Shown: positions 7,161 through 15,290, counted from the stretch's first letter. The stretch is 34,110 nt of DNA from Candidatus Microgenomates bacterium (GCA_016188915.1 JACPGU010000001.1:1-34110), one strand, 5' to 3'. Made by a program: numbers and translations. The notes: generated by a model not told the origin, from the sequence alone.

Positions 7161-7688
7161 ATGGAAATTGTCTTACTAAAAACTATCAAAACGCTAGGGC
7201 GCTCAGGCGAAGTAAAAGAAGTAAAGAAAGGTTATGCCTTAAATTTTTTGATTCCTTACGGCTGGGCGTTGCCAGCAACGAAAGGGTTTGTCAAGGAAGC
7301 GCAAAATCGTACTAAAAAAATAATCAAAGAAACGGCGGGATTGGATGTGGAGGCCTTAAAGACTATTTTTGCGGCTATCTCCGGCGTCAAATTGACGATT
7401 ATCGCCAAGGCCAAAAATGGCAAATTGTTCGGTTCAATAAAAAAATCCGACATTGCCGAAGCTATTGCCGACAAAACCCGAGAAAATATTGACGAAAAAT
7501 TGATTGTTCTGGAAGAGCCGATCAAAAAAACAGGCGATTACGAAATAACGCTAGCAATGCAGGATTTGTCTGCCCATGTTTTGCTAACGGTTAAAGAAGA
7601 AGAATCCGTCAAAAAACCAGTTAAAAAAGTATTGAAGAAAACGCCGATGAAGAAAACACAGGCAAAGGCGAAGAAATCAAAAAAATAA
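7161..7688 (+). CDS. rplI: Ribosomal protein bL9
   Basis: 175 aa. The N-terminal domain carries the bL9 signature (MEIVLLKTIKTLGRSGEVKEVKKGYALNFLIPYGWALPAT). A long linker helix and the C-terminal domain ('IKKTGDYEITLAMQDLSAHVLLTV') follow, then a Lys-rich tail of about 30 residues beyond the usual end. It binds 23S rRNA at the base of the L1 stalk. Several CPR lineages are reported to lack bL9, so its presence helps place the genome outside those. The start is fixed by the conserved MEIVLL. ybaB and pth follow. Confidence 0.95.
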   Translation: MEIVLLKTIKTLGRSGEVKEVKKGYALNFLIPYGWALPATKGFVKEAQNRTKKIIKETAGLDVEALKTIFAAISGVKLTIIAKAKNGKLFGSIKKSDIAEAIADKTRENIDEKLIVLEEPIKKTGDYEITLAMQDLSAHVLLTVKEEESVKKPVKKVLKKTPMKKTQAKAKKSKK

Positions 7689-7752
7689 AAAATTAAGAAA
7701 TTATTGGGACTAATTCGGATAGAAATTCGGATTTTCCAACGAGGGAGGAACC

Positions 7753-8055
7753 ATGTTTGACAAAATAAAGGACCTTTATCATTTAAAAAAACAAGCTTCT
7801 GCTTTGCAGAAAGAGCTGTCTGAAACTATTATCGAAGTGACCTCTCCGGATGATTTGATAAAAGTAGAAATGTCTTGTGACCAAAAAGTGAAATCTATTC
7901 ATATTGACGCTAGTTATCTGGATCCTTCTCGCCAAGAAAATTTGGAGTTGCAATTAAAAAATGTTTTGGCTTCGGCGCTTTCTCAGTCCCAGCAAGTAGC
8001 AGCGAATAAAATGAAAGAAATGGGAGGGCTGGAAGGACTAATGGGGGGAATGTAA
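7753..8055 (+). CDS. ybaB: YbaB/EbfC nucleoid-associated protein
   Basis: 100 aa, the usual family length. A helical N-terminus (MFDKIKDLYHLKKQASALQKEL) and the core 'IEVTSPDDLIKVEMSCDQKVKSIHID' are followed by a helical region and a Met/Gly-rich end. Family members are dimeric tweezers that bind DNA and are often encoded beside recR or dnaX; here recR is 14 kb away. A strong Shine-Dalgarno (GAGGGAGG) lies 5 nt before the ATG. Confidence 0.9.
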   Translation: MFDKIKDLYHLKKQASALQKELSETIIEVTSPDDLIKVEMSCDQKVKSIHIDASYLDPSRQENLELQLKNVLASALSQSQQVAANKMKEMGGLEGLMGGM

Positions 8056-8108
8056 TAATCGCAAATTGCAGATTTCAGATTGAAAAATTATAAATCTACA
8101 AGCATAAA
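8056..8108. repeat. Heptameric repeat tract between ybaB and pth
   Basis: GCAAATT-GCAGATT-TCAGATT is a 7-nt period in the spacer. The same units (GCAGATT, TCAGATC) reappear inside pth at 8191-8222. Confidence 0.7.
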
Positions 8109-8114
8109 TATATA

Positions 8115-8639
8115 ATGAAGCTGATCGTTGGCCTCGGCAATCCGGGCAAAGAATATGAAAAAACCCGCCATAATGCGGGATTTATTGCAATTGCAGATTT
8201 CAGATCGCAGATCGCAGATTGCGAGGAGTTTTCTTTTGAAGGTAAATTTAACGCAGAGATAGCGCAGGGGATCTTTGATGGCGAAAAAATCATATTGGCA
8301 AAACCCATGACTTTTATGAATAATTCCGGCGAGGCGGTGAAAAAAATTGCTGATTTTTATAAGATTGCGCCGGAGGATATCACCGTTATCCATGATGATT
8401 TGGACATTCCTTTTGGCGAAGTAAGGGTGAAAAATGATGGCTCTTCCGCTGGGCACAATGGCGTGCAGTCTATTATTGACAATTTGGGCACAGAGGTCTT
8501 CCGGCGCGTCAGAATAGGCATAGGAAGGCCAATGGGAGACATTCCTGCCGATAAATATGTCTTGCAATCCTTCAGTGAGGAAGAACAGGCCAAACTGCCG
8601 GAGATATTAGAAAAAATTGGGAAGATAATCAGTAATTAG
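8115..8639 (+). CDS. pth: Peptidyl-tRNA hydrolase
   Basis: 174 aa. Cleaves peptidyl-tRNA released by stalled ribosomes. The catalytic motif TRHNAGF (His19, Asn20), the substrate residue Asn9 in GLGNPG, the MTFMNNSG loop, the catalytic-aspartate motif HDDLD and AGHNG are all present. Residues about 26-36 (IADFRSQIADCEE) are encoded by a 7-nt repeat tract (GCAGATT/TCAGATC/GCAGATC/GCAGATT), an insertion at a variable surface site. The start codon is supported by the conserved MKLIVGLGNPG. There is no clear Shine-Dalgarno. Confidence 0.95.
   Translation: MKLIVGLGNPGKEYEKTRHNAGFIAIADFRSQIADCEEFSFEGKFNAEIAQGIFDGEKIILAKPMTFMNNSGEAVKKIADFYKIAPEDITVIHDDLDIPFGEVRVKNDGSSAGHNGVQSIIDNLGTEVFRRVRIGIGRPMGDIPADKYVLQSFSEEEQAKLPEILEKIGKIISN
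8191..8222 (+). repeat. Heptameric repeats inside pth
   Basis: GCAGATT, TCAGATC, GCAGATC and GCAGATT occur in tandem at a 7-nt period within the coding sequence. The spacer 100 bp upstream carries the same unit. Confidence 0.75.
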
Positions 8640-8674
8640 CATTACGAATATCATATTTTCGTAAAAAGGAATAG

Positions 8675-8695
8675 CCGCACAAAGATGATGTGCGG
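8675..8695. repeat. Hairpin downstream of pth
   Basis: CCGCACA pairs with TGTGCGG around a 7-nt loop. There is no T run on the + strand, so it is not a convincing pth terminator. A weaker TTACGA/TCGTAA hairpin lies at 8642-8664. Confidence 0.5.
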
Positions 8696-8762
8696 TAAAA
8701 GCAGTGCCAATCCCAAATCTATTCATAATAATTAGCTCAAATTGGATTAATTCGCGACAAAC

Positions 8763-8799
8763 AAAAAGCCCTCTGGCTGATAAGATCTGCCAAAGGGCT
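8763..8799 (-). terminator. Intrinsic terminator of the - strand RNA
   Basis: On the - strand AGCCCT-TTGGC pairs with GCC-AG-AGGGCT and is followed by TTTTTGTTTG. On the + strand no T run follows, so it acts leftwards. Confidence 0.85.
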
Positions 8800-9198
8800 A
8801 GGGGACAGGAGGGTGATGAACCACCGACCTGTATGGATGATCTGGCCGGATCCTCTGGGTGAAGAGCTTTCATCTGTATCTCTTAATTAACCTTGCGGTT
8901 AAAAAACAGGCAGGGAGATAAAAGCTTTTCATCCAGACGATCTGGCCAAAAGTCTCCTCGCTAGACTGCTCCCAAGATCTGTCTAGGCGACATTTATCCC
9001 TGTCTCAAAAAATAGAATTTTAGGCAGGTTTTGTGGGTGCCTAACGAAGAGGGTACTACCTGCGAGTGAAACCTTAAAGGAGGGCTAAAAGGTTGTCGCA
9101 TTACCGATTGCTCGGCAATGTCGCAAGTAGTACTATCTTCATTAGGCAAATCTTGGAGAAGAAGCGATGAAAAAACTAAATTTTTAATGTTTGTTTAT
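8763..9198 (-). ncRNA. Large structured - strand RNA of unknown family (about 435 nt)
   Basis: A consensus promoter (9205-9233) and an intrinsic terminator (8763-8799) bound a region with no credible ORF but dense pairing. Near the 5' end a long stem (TTGCCTAATGAAGA.../...TCTTCGTTAGGCA) closes a junction with two hairpins: CATTGCCGA/TCGGTAATG and AACCTT/AAGGTT. The loop of the latter shows CCCUCCUUU, the anti-Shine-Dalgarno sequence. Further on are TCGCCTAGAC/GTCTAGCGA with a loop able to pair with upstream CTCCAAGAT (possible pseudoknot), and ACAGG..GGTG/CACC..CCTGT just before the terminator. I looked for tmRNA (tag ORF, tRNA-like ends), RNase P RNA (AGGAAAGUCC, ACAGAA) and SRP RNA signatures and found none. 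Confidence 0.7.
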
Positions 9199-9204
9199 GA
9201 TTAG

Positions 9205-9233
9205 AATATAGCACAATAGGGCAGGCTTGTCAA
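9205..9233 (-). promoter_or_regulatory. Consensus promoter of the - strand RNA
   Basis: On the - strand TTGACA (9233-9228), 17 nt, TATATT (9210-9205). Predicted start is near 9198. Confidence 0.88.
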
Positions 9234-9240
9234 CATAAAA

Positions 9241-9328
9241 CTGTCTAATCTAAAAATAATTGCTTTATTTAGATAATAAAATATTGTGTCTAGACAATAT
9301 AATATAGCTTTTATCTAGGCTAGACAGA
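9241..9328. promoter_or_regulatory. Cluster of TGTCTAG/CTAGACA motifs upstream of mfd
   Basis: TGTCTAAT, the perfect palindrome TGTCTAGACA (9287-9296), TATCTAGG and CTAGACAGA occur within 90 bp between the divergent ncRNA promoter and mfd. Similar motifs are at 4074 and 4205. This could be an operator cluster; the regulator is unknown. Confidence 0.4.
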
Positions 9329-9354
9329 TTATAAAAAGTATTATTTAGAGCGCC

Positions 9355-9363
9355 TGTGGATAA
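9355..9363 (-). promoter_or_regulatory. DnaA-box-like sequence before mfd
   Basis: TGTGGATAA lies 6 nt upstream of the mfd ATG. The flanking 12-mer CTGTGGATAACT is shared with the copy after ftsX. Confidence 0.3.
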
Positions 9364-9369
9364 CTTTTT

Positions 9370-12300
9370 ATGCATAGACAGAATATATTTTTAGATAGTG
9401 TCCATTCTAGTATTTTTTCTTCCGAAGAATTTGTCCAGGCAAAAAATAAATTAACTTTGTCTGGCGAAGTCTCTTGCGGAGAATTAGGGTATTTAGCCAA
9501 AGCACTTTTACTTTCTGCCATAATATCCACCGATTGGCAATCTGCCGCAATGTTGGTGGCCGATAGAAAAAAAATTGATTTTTACGAAAATATTTTTCAA
9601 AGTATTGGCTTTGATGACCATTTGATTTTTACGGAAGAAAACAAACCGAAAATATTGTCTCTTGAGGCAAAACCAAGATTTGTCATTCTATCTGCTGAAG
9701 ATATATTGTCTTCTGCTCTCACTCCTGACGAATATTTGGCCAAAATCATTACTCTGACAGCAGGGAAGAAACTGCCAAATGATTTCAGTAAAAAATTAAT
9801 CAATCTAGGCTACGAAAAAGTAAAAAAAGTGAACAGAGCAGGAGAATTTTCTTTTTCAGGAGATATTTGGGAAATAGGCACTTTCTCTGGTGTCTTTCGA
9901 CTGGAATTGTTCGGCTTTAATCTGGAAAAGATATTTTTTTATGCTTTTTTATCTGGTCAAAATAATGATTTATTACGAATAGATACCAAGGAACAGAAGA
10001 AAAAAATCACTATCGCGCCTCTTGCTGTTGGTGATGGAAATGGTTTGGTTTGGGATTTTTTGGCCGATCATTTACTTTTTATTGACGGCCGAGAAAATAT
10101 TAATATGGCTCTAACGAATTGGCTTGATTTGGCCACTAATAAAAAGCTGGCAATTTCTGCCAGCAAATTTTTTTCTAATCAAAAGAAGGTATTTTTAGAA
10201 ACTTTTTTAGTATCAGAGAAAGAGGGAATTAATTTTTCTTGGTTTGCTCCTCAAAAATATAATCGTGCTTTGGCCTCTTTTTTTACTGAAGTAAAAAATG
10301 ACATCAAAAGCAAAAAAGTTTTCATTTTGTCTTCTGAAAAAGAAAAAATAGAAAAGCTATTAACCCATCATAATGTTCCTTTTGTTTCTTGCAACGAAAC
10401 AGGAATGGGAGTAAGGGTTTTTGAAGGCAGCGCCGTGGAAGGGGTAGATGCCAAAAGCGCTTCGCTCAAAATTTTTACCGATGAAGAACTCTTCGGCTTA
10501 AAGAAGAAAAAGAAAAAGGTAAAATTTTCCGCTCTGACCAATTTGAAAATAGGGGAGCATATAGTACACGTTGATCATGGCATTGGCAAATTTACCGGCT
10601 TTGGCACTATTACGGTGGACAATATTTCCAGAGAATATATTTTTATAGAATACAATAAAGGAGATAAAATATATGTTCCATTGGATCAGGCAGATAAAAT
10701 AACAAAATATATTACTGTCGGTAATCAACCGCCAAATCTATCTAGTCTTTCTAGTGGTCAATGGCTAAAAATAAGGAGTAAGGTAGAAAAAAATGTAGAA
10801 CAAATAGCCAAAAATTTGCTAGAAACACAAGCGATGAGAGAAGACGGTAAAGACTTTTCTTATATTGATGACGCGTCTTACCAAAAAAAAATAGCCAATA
10901 CTTTCCATTACAAAGTCACGCCAGATCAAGAAAAAGCGATAGAAGATATTCTGGAGAATATGAAAGAAAAAAAACCGATGGACAGAATACTGGTTGGCGA
11001 TGTTGGCTATGGCAAAACAGAGGTAGCCGTGCGAGCCGCTTTAAGGGCAGTAGTGTCCGGGGGGCAAGTGGCTATTTTGGTGCCAACAACTATTTTGGCC
11101 GAACAGCACGCTCAAACTTTCATTGAAAGATTAAGTGATTTTGGTATAAAGATTGAATCTTTGTCTCGCTTTACTGATAGGGCGAGACAAAAAAAGATAT
11201 TGGACAGATTAAAAATGGGCGGAGTAGATATTGTTATCGGCACCCATAGGCTCCTGTCTCCTGACGTAAAATTCAAAAAATTAATGTTAGTAGTGATCGA
11301 TGAAGAGCAAAAATTTGGGGTAAAAGACAAAGAAAAATTAAAAGCTTTGCGTCGTGGAGTAGATATTTTGACAATGACAGCCACACCTATCCCTCGCACT
11401 CTTTATTTTGGTCTAAGCTCACTGAAAGACATCAGCCTAATCGCTACTCCGCCAGAAGGGAGAAAACCTATCAAAACAATGGTGGCGCGCTATGATGATG
11501 AGATTATTAAAGAGGTTGTCAACAAAGAAATAGCGCGCGGTGGACAAATTTATTTTGTCCATAATAGGGTAGAGACTATAATAGCCTACAAAAATTATCT
11601 TCAGAGGCTTTTGCCAAAGGTAAAAATAGCTATCGGTCATGGCCAGATGTCAGAAAAAGATTTGGCTAGAGCCATTAACGATTTTGCAGCCGGCAAATAT
11701 GATATGTTGCTTTGTAGCACTATTATAGAGTCTGGGCTGGACATTTCTTCGGTTAATACTTTGATTATTGATCGTTCTACTCATTTGGGCTTGGCGCAGC
11801 TTCACCAATTACGCGGGCGTATTGGTAGAGGAGCTGTTCAGGCTTTTGCTTATTTTCTTTATAAAGAAGAAGATTTGCGAGGTAACGCGGAAAAAAGATT
11901 GAAAAGTATTGTGGAGAAAGGAGAATTGGGCTCTGGCTATGAATTATCGCTGGAGGATTTGGATATCAGGGGGTCCGGTAATATTTTAGGGCAAGAACAG
12001 CATGGCAGTATGCAGATGGTGGGAGTGGGCTATTATATGCGTCTCCTGGAAGAAGCCGTAGAAAGAATACGAGACAATAAATCAAAAAATATCAGTCATG
12101 ATTTTGATATAAAGATAGATTTACCGCTATCTGCCTTTATCCCCGATGATTTTTACAAGGGAAGCAATGAAGGCGAGAGTGAAAAAATCCGTGCCTATCA
12201 AAATATTGCTGATGCCGAAGACGAAGATGATTTGGCAGAATGCCTAGACAAATTCAAAAAAAACAAAGCAGAAATCCCGGCAGAGATATATCATTTGCTG

Positions 12301-12582
12301 GATGTGGCAAAAATAAAAATACGCGCTCGCGCCATTGGGCTCAAATCTGTTATTACTAAAGATTTAGAAAATATCTCCGGAAGAAAAAATAAAAAGCTCT
12401 ATCTGGACTTTGATCACATTTTGTCTCGCGATGAGATTCATGTCCTTTTTCTAGTAAGCGCCGATTGGCATTTTGGTAATACTCAAGCTAAAATAGATCT
12501 GGAAAGACTTGGCAGGAATAATGACTGGCTTCCCAGATTTTTAACAATTCTGGACAGATTAAAAGATTTGGCAAAAAAATAG
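9370..12582 (+). CDS. mfd: Transcription-repair coupling factor Mfd
   Basis: 1070 aa, slightly shorter than the roughly 1150-aa norm. It removes RNA polymerase stalled at lesions and recruits UvrA. Domains in order: a divergent N-terminal UvrB-like region (1 to about 370), the CarD-like RNAP-interaction domain (about 391-450, 'LKIGEHIVHVDHGIGKF'), and a RecG-type translocase with Walker A GDVGYGKT (543-550), DEEQKFGV (about 645), TATPIPRT and the motif VI region LRGRIGRG (about 815). The C-terminal TRCF domain runs from about 930. The spacer upstream holds the TCTAGA-type motif cluster and a DnaA-like box. dprA begins 20 nt downstream. Confidence 0.97.
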   Translation: MHRQNIFLDSVHSSIFSSEEFVQAKNKLTLSGEVSCGELGYLAKALLLSAIISTDWQSAAMLVADRKKIDFYENIFQSIGFDDHLIFTEENKPKILSLEAKPRFVILSAEDILSSALTPDEYLAKIITLTAGKKLPNDFSKKLINLGYEKVKKVNRAGEFSFSGDIWEIGTFSGVFRLELFGFNLEKIFFYAFLSGQNNDLLRIDTKEQKKKITIAPLAVGDGNGLVWDFLADHLLFIDGRENINMALTNWLDLATNKKLAISASKFFSNQKKVFLETFLVSEKEGINFSWFAPQKYNRALASFFTEVKNDIKSKKVFILSSEKEKIEKLLTHHNVPFVSCNETGMGVRVFEGSAVEGVDAKSASLKIFTDEELFGLKKKKKKVKFSALTNLKIGEHIVHVDHGIGKFTGFGTITVDNISREYIFIEYNKGDKIYVPLDQADKITKYITVGNQPPNLSSLSSGQWLKIRSKVEKNVEQIAKNLLETQAMREDGKDFSYIDDASYQKKIANTFHYKVTPDQEKAIEDILENMKEKKPMDRILVGDVGYGKTEVAVRAALRAVVSGGQVAILVPTTILAEQHAQTFIERLSDFGIKIESLSRFTDRARQKKILDRLKMGGVDIVIGTHRLLSPDVKFKKLMLVVIDEEQKFGVKDKEKLKALRRGVDILTMTATPIPRTLYFGLSSLKDISLIATPPEGRKPIKTMVARYDDEIIKEVVNKEIARGGQIYFVHNRVETIIAYKNYLQRLLPKVKIAIGHGQMSEKDLARAINDFAAGKYDMLLCSTIIESGLDISSVNTLIIDRSTHLGLAQLHQLRGRIGRGAVQAFAYFLYKEEDLRGNAEKRLKSIVEKGELGSGYELSLEDLDIRGSGNILGQEQHGSMQMVGVGYYMRLLEEAVERIRDNKSKNISHDFDIKIDLPLSAFIPDDFYKGSNEGESEKIRAYQNIADAEDEDDLAECLDKFKKNKAEIPAEIYHLLDVAKIKIRARAIGLKSVITKDLENISGRKNKKLYLDFDHILSRDEIHVLFLVSADWHFGNTQAKIDLERLGRNNDWLPRFLTILDRLKDLAKK

Positions 12583-12602
12583 GTATAAAAGTAAATACTT
12601 TT

Positions 12603-13703
12603 ATGGATTCCCAGGAAGTTTTTTATAGATTAGGCTTTGCTTTGATTCCCCAGATTGGCGCTGGCCGTGGACGCAAACTTTTGAATTTTTTCGGTTCGGC
12701 CCAAAAAGCTTGGAAGGCCGATTACGTCGACTTGCTCCAAGCGGGGCTAGAGGATGTTGCCGCCAAAGAATTAGCAGCAGGGAGAAAGCTGTTAGATCTG
12801 GGTAAAAAGATGACAGAAGTAAAAAGTTTTGGTATTCGTTTGGTTTTGCTGGAAGATGAAGAATACCCAAAGCTTTTACGGGAGATTTACAATCCTCCCT
12901 TGCTTCTTTTTGTGCGTGGACAAATTATCGATGCCGATCATTACGCGGTAGCAATAGTAGGGTCGCGTCGTTTTAGCGAGTATGGTCGACAAGCGACAGC
13001 CGATATTGTTTCACATTTGGCCGAAAACCAGGTGACGGTGGTTTCTGGATTGGCCTTGGGGATAGACAGCTTTGCCCACCAGACAGTTTTGAAAAATCCC
13101 AATGCCAGAACAATAGGGGTTTTAGGCTGTGGCATTGATGATTTGACCATATACCCTTCTGAAAATAAGAATTTGGTTCATCGTATCATAGAAGGTAGAG
13201 GAGCTATCGTTTCTGAATATCCTCCAGGCACCCCACCTCTAAAGCAGCACTTTCCGGCCAGAAATCGTATTGTTTCGGGATTGTCCCAGGGAGTAGTGGT
13301 AGTGGAAGCATCTAGCACTTCCGGCTCGCTAATTACCGCGCGGCATGCATTAGAGCAGGGGAGAGATGTTTTTGCCGTGCCGGGCAATATCTATCACAAA
13401 AATGCCGCAGGACCGAATAGTTTGATAAAATTAGGCGCTAAATTGGTGGAAAAGCCGGAAGATATTTTGGAAGAATTAGACTTGCGACAATTATCAAATC
13501 GAGTGGCAGTACAAAAAATGATACCAGAAAATCTTGACGAGCAAAAAATTTTAAGTTTTTTAGAAATAGAACAATTGCATATTGACAGATTGGTAGAATT
13601 ATCAAAACTTTCCATCAATGATCTCAATCCGCTTTTGGTGACGATGGAGATGAAGGGGCTGGTTCGCGATATGGGAGGAGGAAATTATATCGCGGTGAGA
13701 TAA
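12603..13703 (+). CDS. dprA: DNA processing protein DprA
   Basis: 366 aa. DprA loads RecA on incoming single-stranded DNA in natural transformation. The N-terminal helical (SAM/HhH-like) part covers about 1-75. The Rossmann fold follows with 'AIVGSRRFSEYG', 'VVSGLALGIDSFAHQ', 'FPARNRIVSGLS' and 'EASSTSGSLITARHALEQGRDVFAVPG'. The C-terminal winged helix (about 310-366) matches DML1-type domains. It sits 20 nt after mfd and is probably cotranscribed. It converges on the - strand RT gene; a shared GC-rich hairpin (13728-13763) separates them. Confidence 0.95.
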   Translation: MDSQEVFYRLGFALIPQIGAGRGRKLLNFFGSAQKAWKADYVDLLQAGLEDVAAKELAAGRKLLDLGKKMTEVKSFGIRLVLLEDEEYPKLLREIYNPPLLLFVRGQIIDADHYAVAIVGSRRFSEYGRQATADIVSHLAENQVTVVSGLALGIDSFAHQTVLKNPNARTIGVLGCGIDDLTIYPSENKNLVHRIIEGRGAIVSEYPPGTPPLKQHFPARNRIVSGLSQGVVVVEASSTSGSLITARHALEQGRDVFAVPGNIYHKNAAGPNSLIKLGAKLVEKPEDILEELDLRQLSNRVAVQKMIPENLDEQKILSFLEIEQLHIDRLVELSKLSINDLNPLLVTMEMKGLVRDMGGGNYIAVR

Positions 13704-13727
13704 GAATTTCCCAGTTTCCGGAAACCG

Positions 13728-13763
13728 GACAGCAAAAAGCCCCCGGGGAGGGGACTTTCTTGT
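13728..13763. repeat. 36-bp direct repeat, left copy, containing the RT terminator
   Basis: GACAGCAAAAAGCCCCCG...GGGGACTTTCTTGT is identical to 15331-15366 except for one G/A difference. On the - strand it forms GTCCCCT..GGGGGC followed by TTTTTGC, an intrinsic terminator about 50 nt after the RT stop. On the + strand AAAG-CCCC/GGGG-CTTT could also terminate dprA. Confidence 0.9.
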
Positions 13764-13810
13764 TGGAGGATGTCTATGATTCCAGTAGTGAGATAGCCCA
13801 CGGAGCGATT

Positions 13811-15046
13811 TCACTGGGGTTTTGTATCGGAAAGGGGGATGGCCTTCAAATAATAAGGCTTAGCGCCAGTCATTTTCAGGAAATTAGCCATTGGTCGGCG
13901 CAATCTAGACGGCAAAAGTTTTGGCGGGAAAATACGACAGATGTGCGCCGTAATTCCCATGGCCGAACGAGACAGCTTTTCGTCGCCGGGATTCTGATAA
14001 GCGCTATGCAAAATCGCCCGAAAACGATCCTGATCCTTTCTTCGTAGGGTAATCTGTCGCCCTTCCAGCATCCTGACCGTTTGTATTGGCGGCCAATCAA
14101 TTTTCACGCGAAGACTCAAGCCCAACATTCTCGGCGAGCATTTATTTAAACGATAGTAGTGGATCTTTCCTCTGTTCACCGAGAAGGTATTGGGTTTTGC
14201 CTCTATCGCCGTCACAACTTTCTCTCGCACTTTTTTCGGGATAGGCTGATTGGACGAGATAATAATGTCGTCAGCGTAGATAGTGATAATCGGATGCTTG
14301 ATGCCATTATTTTCAAGAGCGAGATGGATTTTTTTGATTAGTCCGTCAGCATAGGTGGCGTAGACAAAAAAATCCGGAGAAGTAGGGGCGCCCTTGGGAA
14401 GAGAGTCTTTGTCGGTAATCAAGTCCACTACGGCAACAGTAAATTCATAGAGCAAATAAGTCAGATGACGATTGAGCTTGTACTGGAGAAAGTATCGGTG
14501 AAATCGACCACGAAGAAATTCTGCTTCGACATCTACGATAGATTGTCGATGCAAGAAGTGATTGCTGATGCTGGCATTAAATCGACCGCAGAGACTTTTG
14601 GAAAAAAGCTTACTTTTCTGAAACATGCTCTCCCGCCAAAGAATGCGCATCAAGGCAGGGAAGCATATTGTTATCAGAAAGTTTCTTTTTGTTGATCCGA
14701 AAGCGTTTTTCAGGTCTAGCTTGAAAAAGTATTCAGAGTCAGCGTGCGGATGGACTGCAGTCAAGATTGATTTGTTTCGCAAAAATCCATGAAAGCGATA
14801 GTAATGGTGGGTATTTGGATCAAATTTCTGAAAGACAAAATTGTCCATAAGTCTCAAGCCTATTATCCTGTGAAGCCGTTCCTGCACTACTTTCAGAATG
14901 GGAGTGGGTACCGAAATAGTATGCTTGCCCAATTTGTGGCTTCGGTAACGATCTTCGAGCAAAAGGATCTCAATGTATTCTTCTGGCGTAATATCCAGGA
15001 CTCGGCAAAGTAGTCGTTCTCCTTCAAGCAAACCTCTCTGGTCCAT
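13811..15046 (-). CDS. Retron-like reverse transcriptase
   Basis: 411 aa. Motifs in order: an RT1-like 'HKLGKHTISVPTPILKVVQERLHRII' (38-62); HGF...SILTAVHPH (86-101), resembling the retron region 2a/NAxxH segment; motif A LDLKNAF with Asp111; motif B LPKGAPTSP (216-224); catalytic YADD (257-260); and LGL (308-310) where retron RTs have a VTG-type motif. The LPxGAPTSP form points to retron or group-II-related RTs and away from diversity-generating RTs. The A-to-B interval is long (about 105 residues, Arg-rich), and no maturase or HNH domain is seen. A GGTGGTGG Shine-Dalgarno lies 4 nt before the ATG. Directly upstream is a structured RNA with pairing ends, the retron msr-msd position. Retron type and effector are not identifiable. 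Confidence 0.88.
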   Translation of the reverse strand: MDQRGLLEGERLLCRVLDITPEEYIEILLLEDRYRSHKLGKHTISVPTPILKVVQERLHRIIGLRLMDNFVFQKFDPNTHHYYRFHGFLRNKSILTAVHPHADSEYFFKLDLKNAFGSTKRNFLITICFPALMRILWRESMFQKSKLFSKSLCGRFNASISNHFLHRQSIVDVEAEFLRGRFHRYFLQYKLNRHLTYLLYEFTVAVVDLITDKDSLPKGAPTSPDFFVYATYADGLIKKIHLALENNGIKHPIITIYADDIIISSNQPIPKKVREKVVTAIEAKPNTFSVNRGKIHYYRLNKCSPRMLGLSLRVKIDWPPIQTVRMLEGRQITLRRKDQDRFRAILHSAYQNPGDEKLSRSAMGITAHICRIFPPKLLPSRLRRPMANFLKMTGAKPYYLKAIPLSDTKPQ

Positions 15047-15103
15047 CTAGCCACCACCACCTTTCTGCCGGGATTTTTTTGAGCGAGATTTTAATATGCG
15101 AAA

Positions 15104-15290
15104 AGAAAAAAAAGGAGGGGGCAAGCAAACGCACCTTTTTTGAAACCACCCGCTACCCGCGCGAGCGGAAAGTTCCGGGGGAAATGCCGGTCCTTATAAA
15201 ATCCGTCGCAGGAAGCCCGCGACGACCCCTTTGGGGCTGGGGAGACAAATAGCACTCATCCCTTTTTCTGAGTTCTTGTCGCCCCCTCCA
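15104..15290 (-). ncRNA. RT-associated structured RNA, candidate msr-msd
   Basis: A 17-nt-spacer promoter puts the 5' end at about 15290, exactly at GGAGGGGGC. The perfect complement GCCCCCTCC lies at the 3' end and is followed by a run of T, closing a transcript of about 187 nt. Inside are GACAA/UUGUC with nested ACUCA/UGAGU, CCCC-AAA-GGGG, CGUCGC/GCGACG, a CCGG/CCGG hairpin and CCGC/GCGG. Retron RNAs have this end-to-end a1/a2 pairing and lie just upstream of the RT; here the RT ATG is 58 nt away. I do not see one long msd hairpin, so it may be another class of RT-guide RNA. It also fills most of the 335-nt gap between the RT and the zinc-ribbon ORF. Confidence 0.68.

Noticed and set aside
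8607-8873. 88-aa - strand ORF downstream of the structured RNA
   Set aside because: It runs through the terminator and pairing regions, has no Shine-Dalgarno and has unconvincing composition.
8763-9198. tmRNA or RNase P RNA on the - strand
   Set aside because: No tag ORF with a typical ending, no convincing tRNA-like T arm with acceptor ends, and none of the conserved RNase P P4 sequences. Kept as an unassigned RNA.
4049-9363. Replication origin suggested by DnaA-like boxes
   Set aside because: Only isolated boxes (4049, 9355, one inside a coding region at 26009), no cluster, and no dnaA/dnaN nearby.
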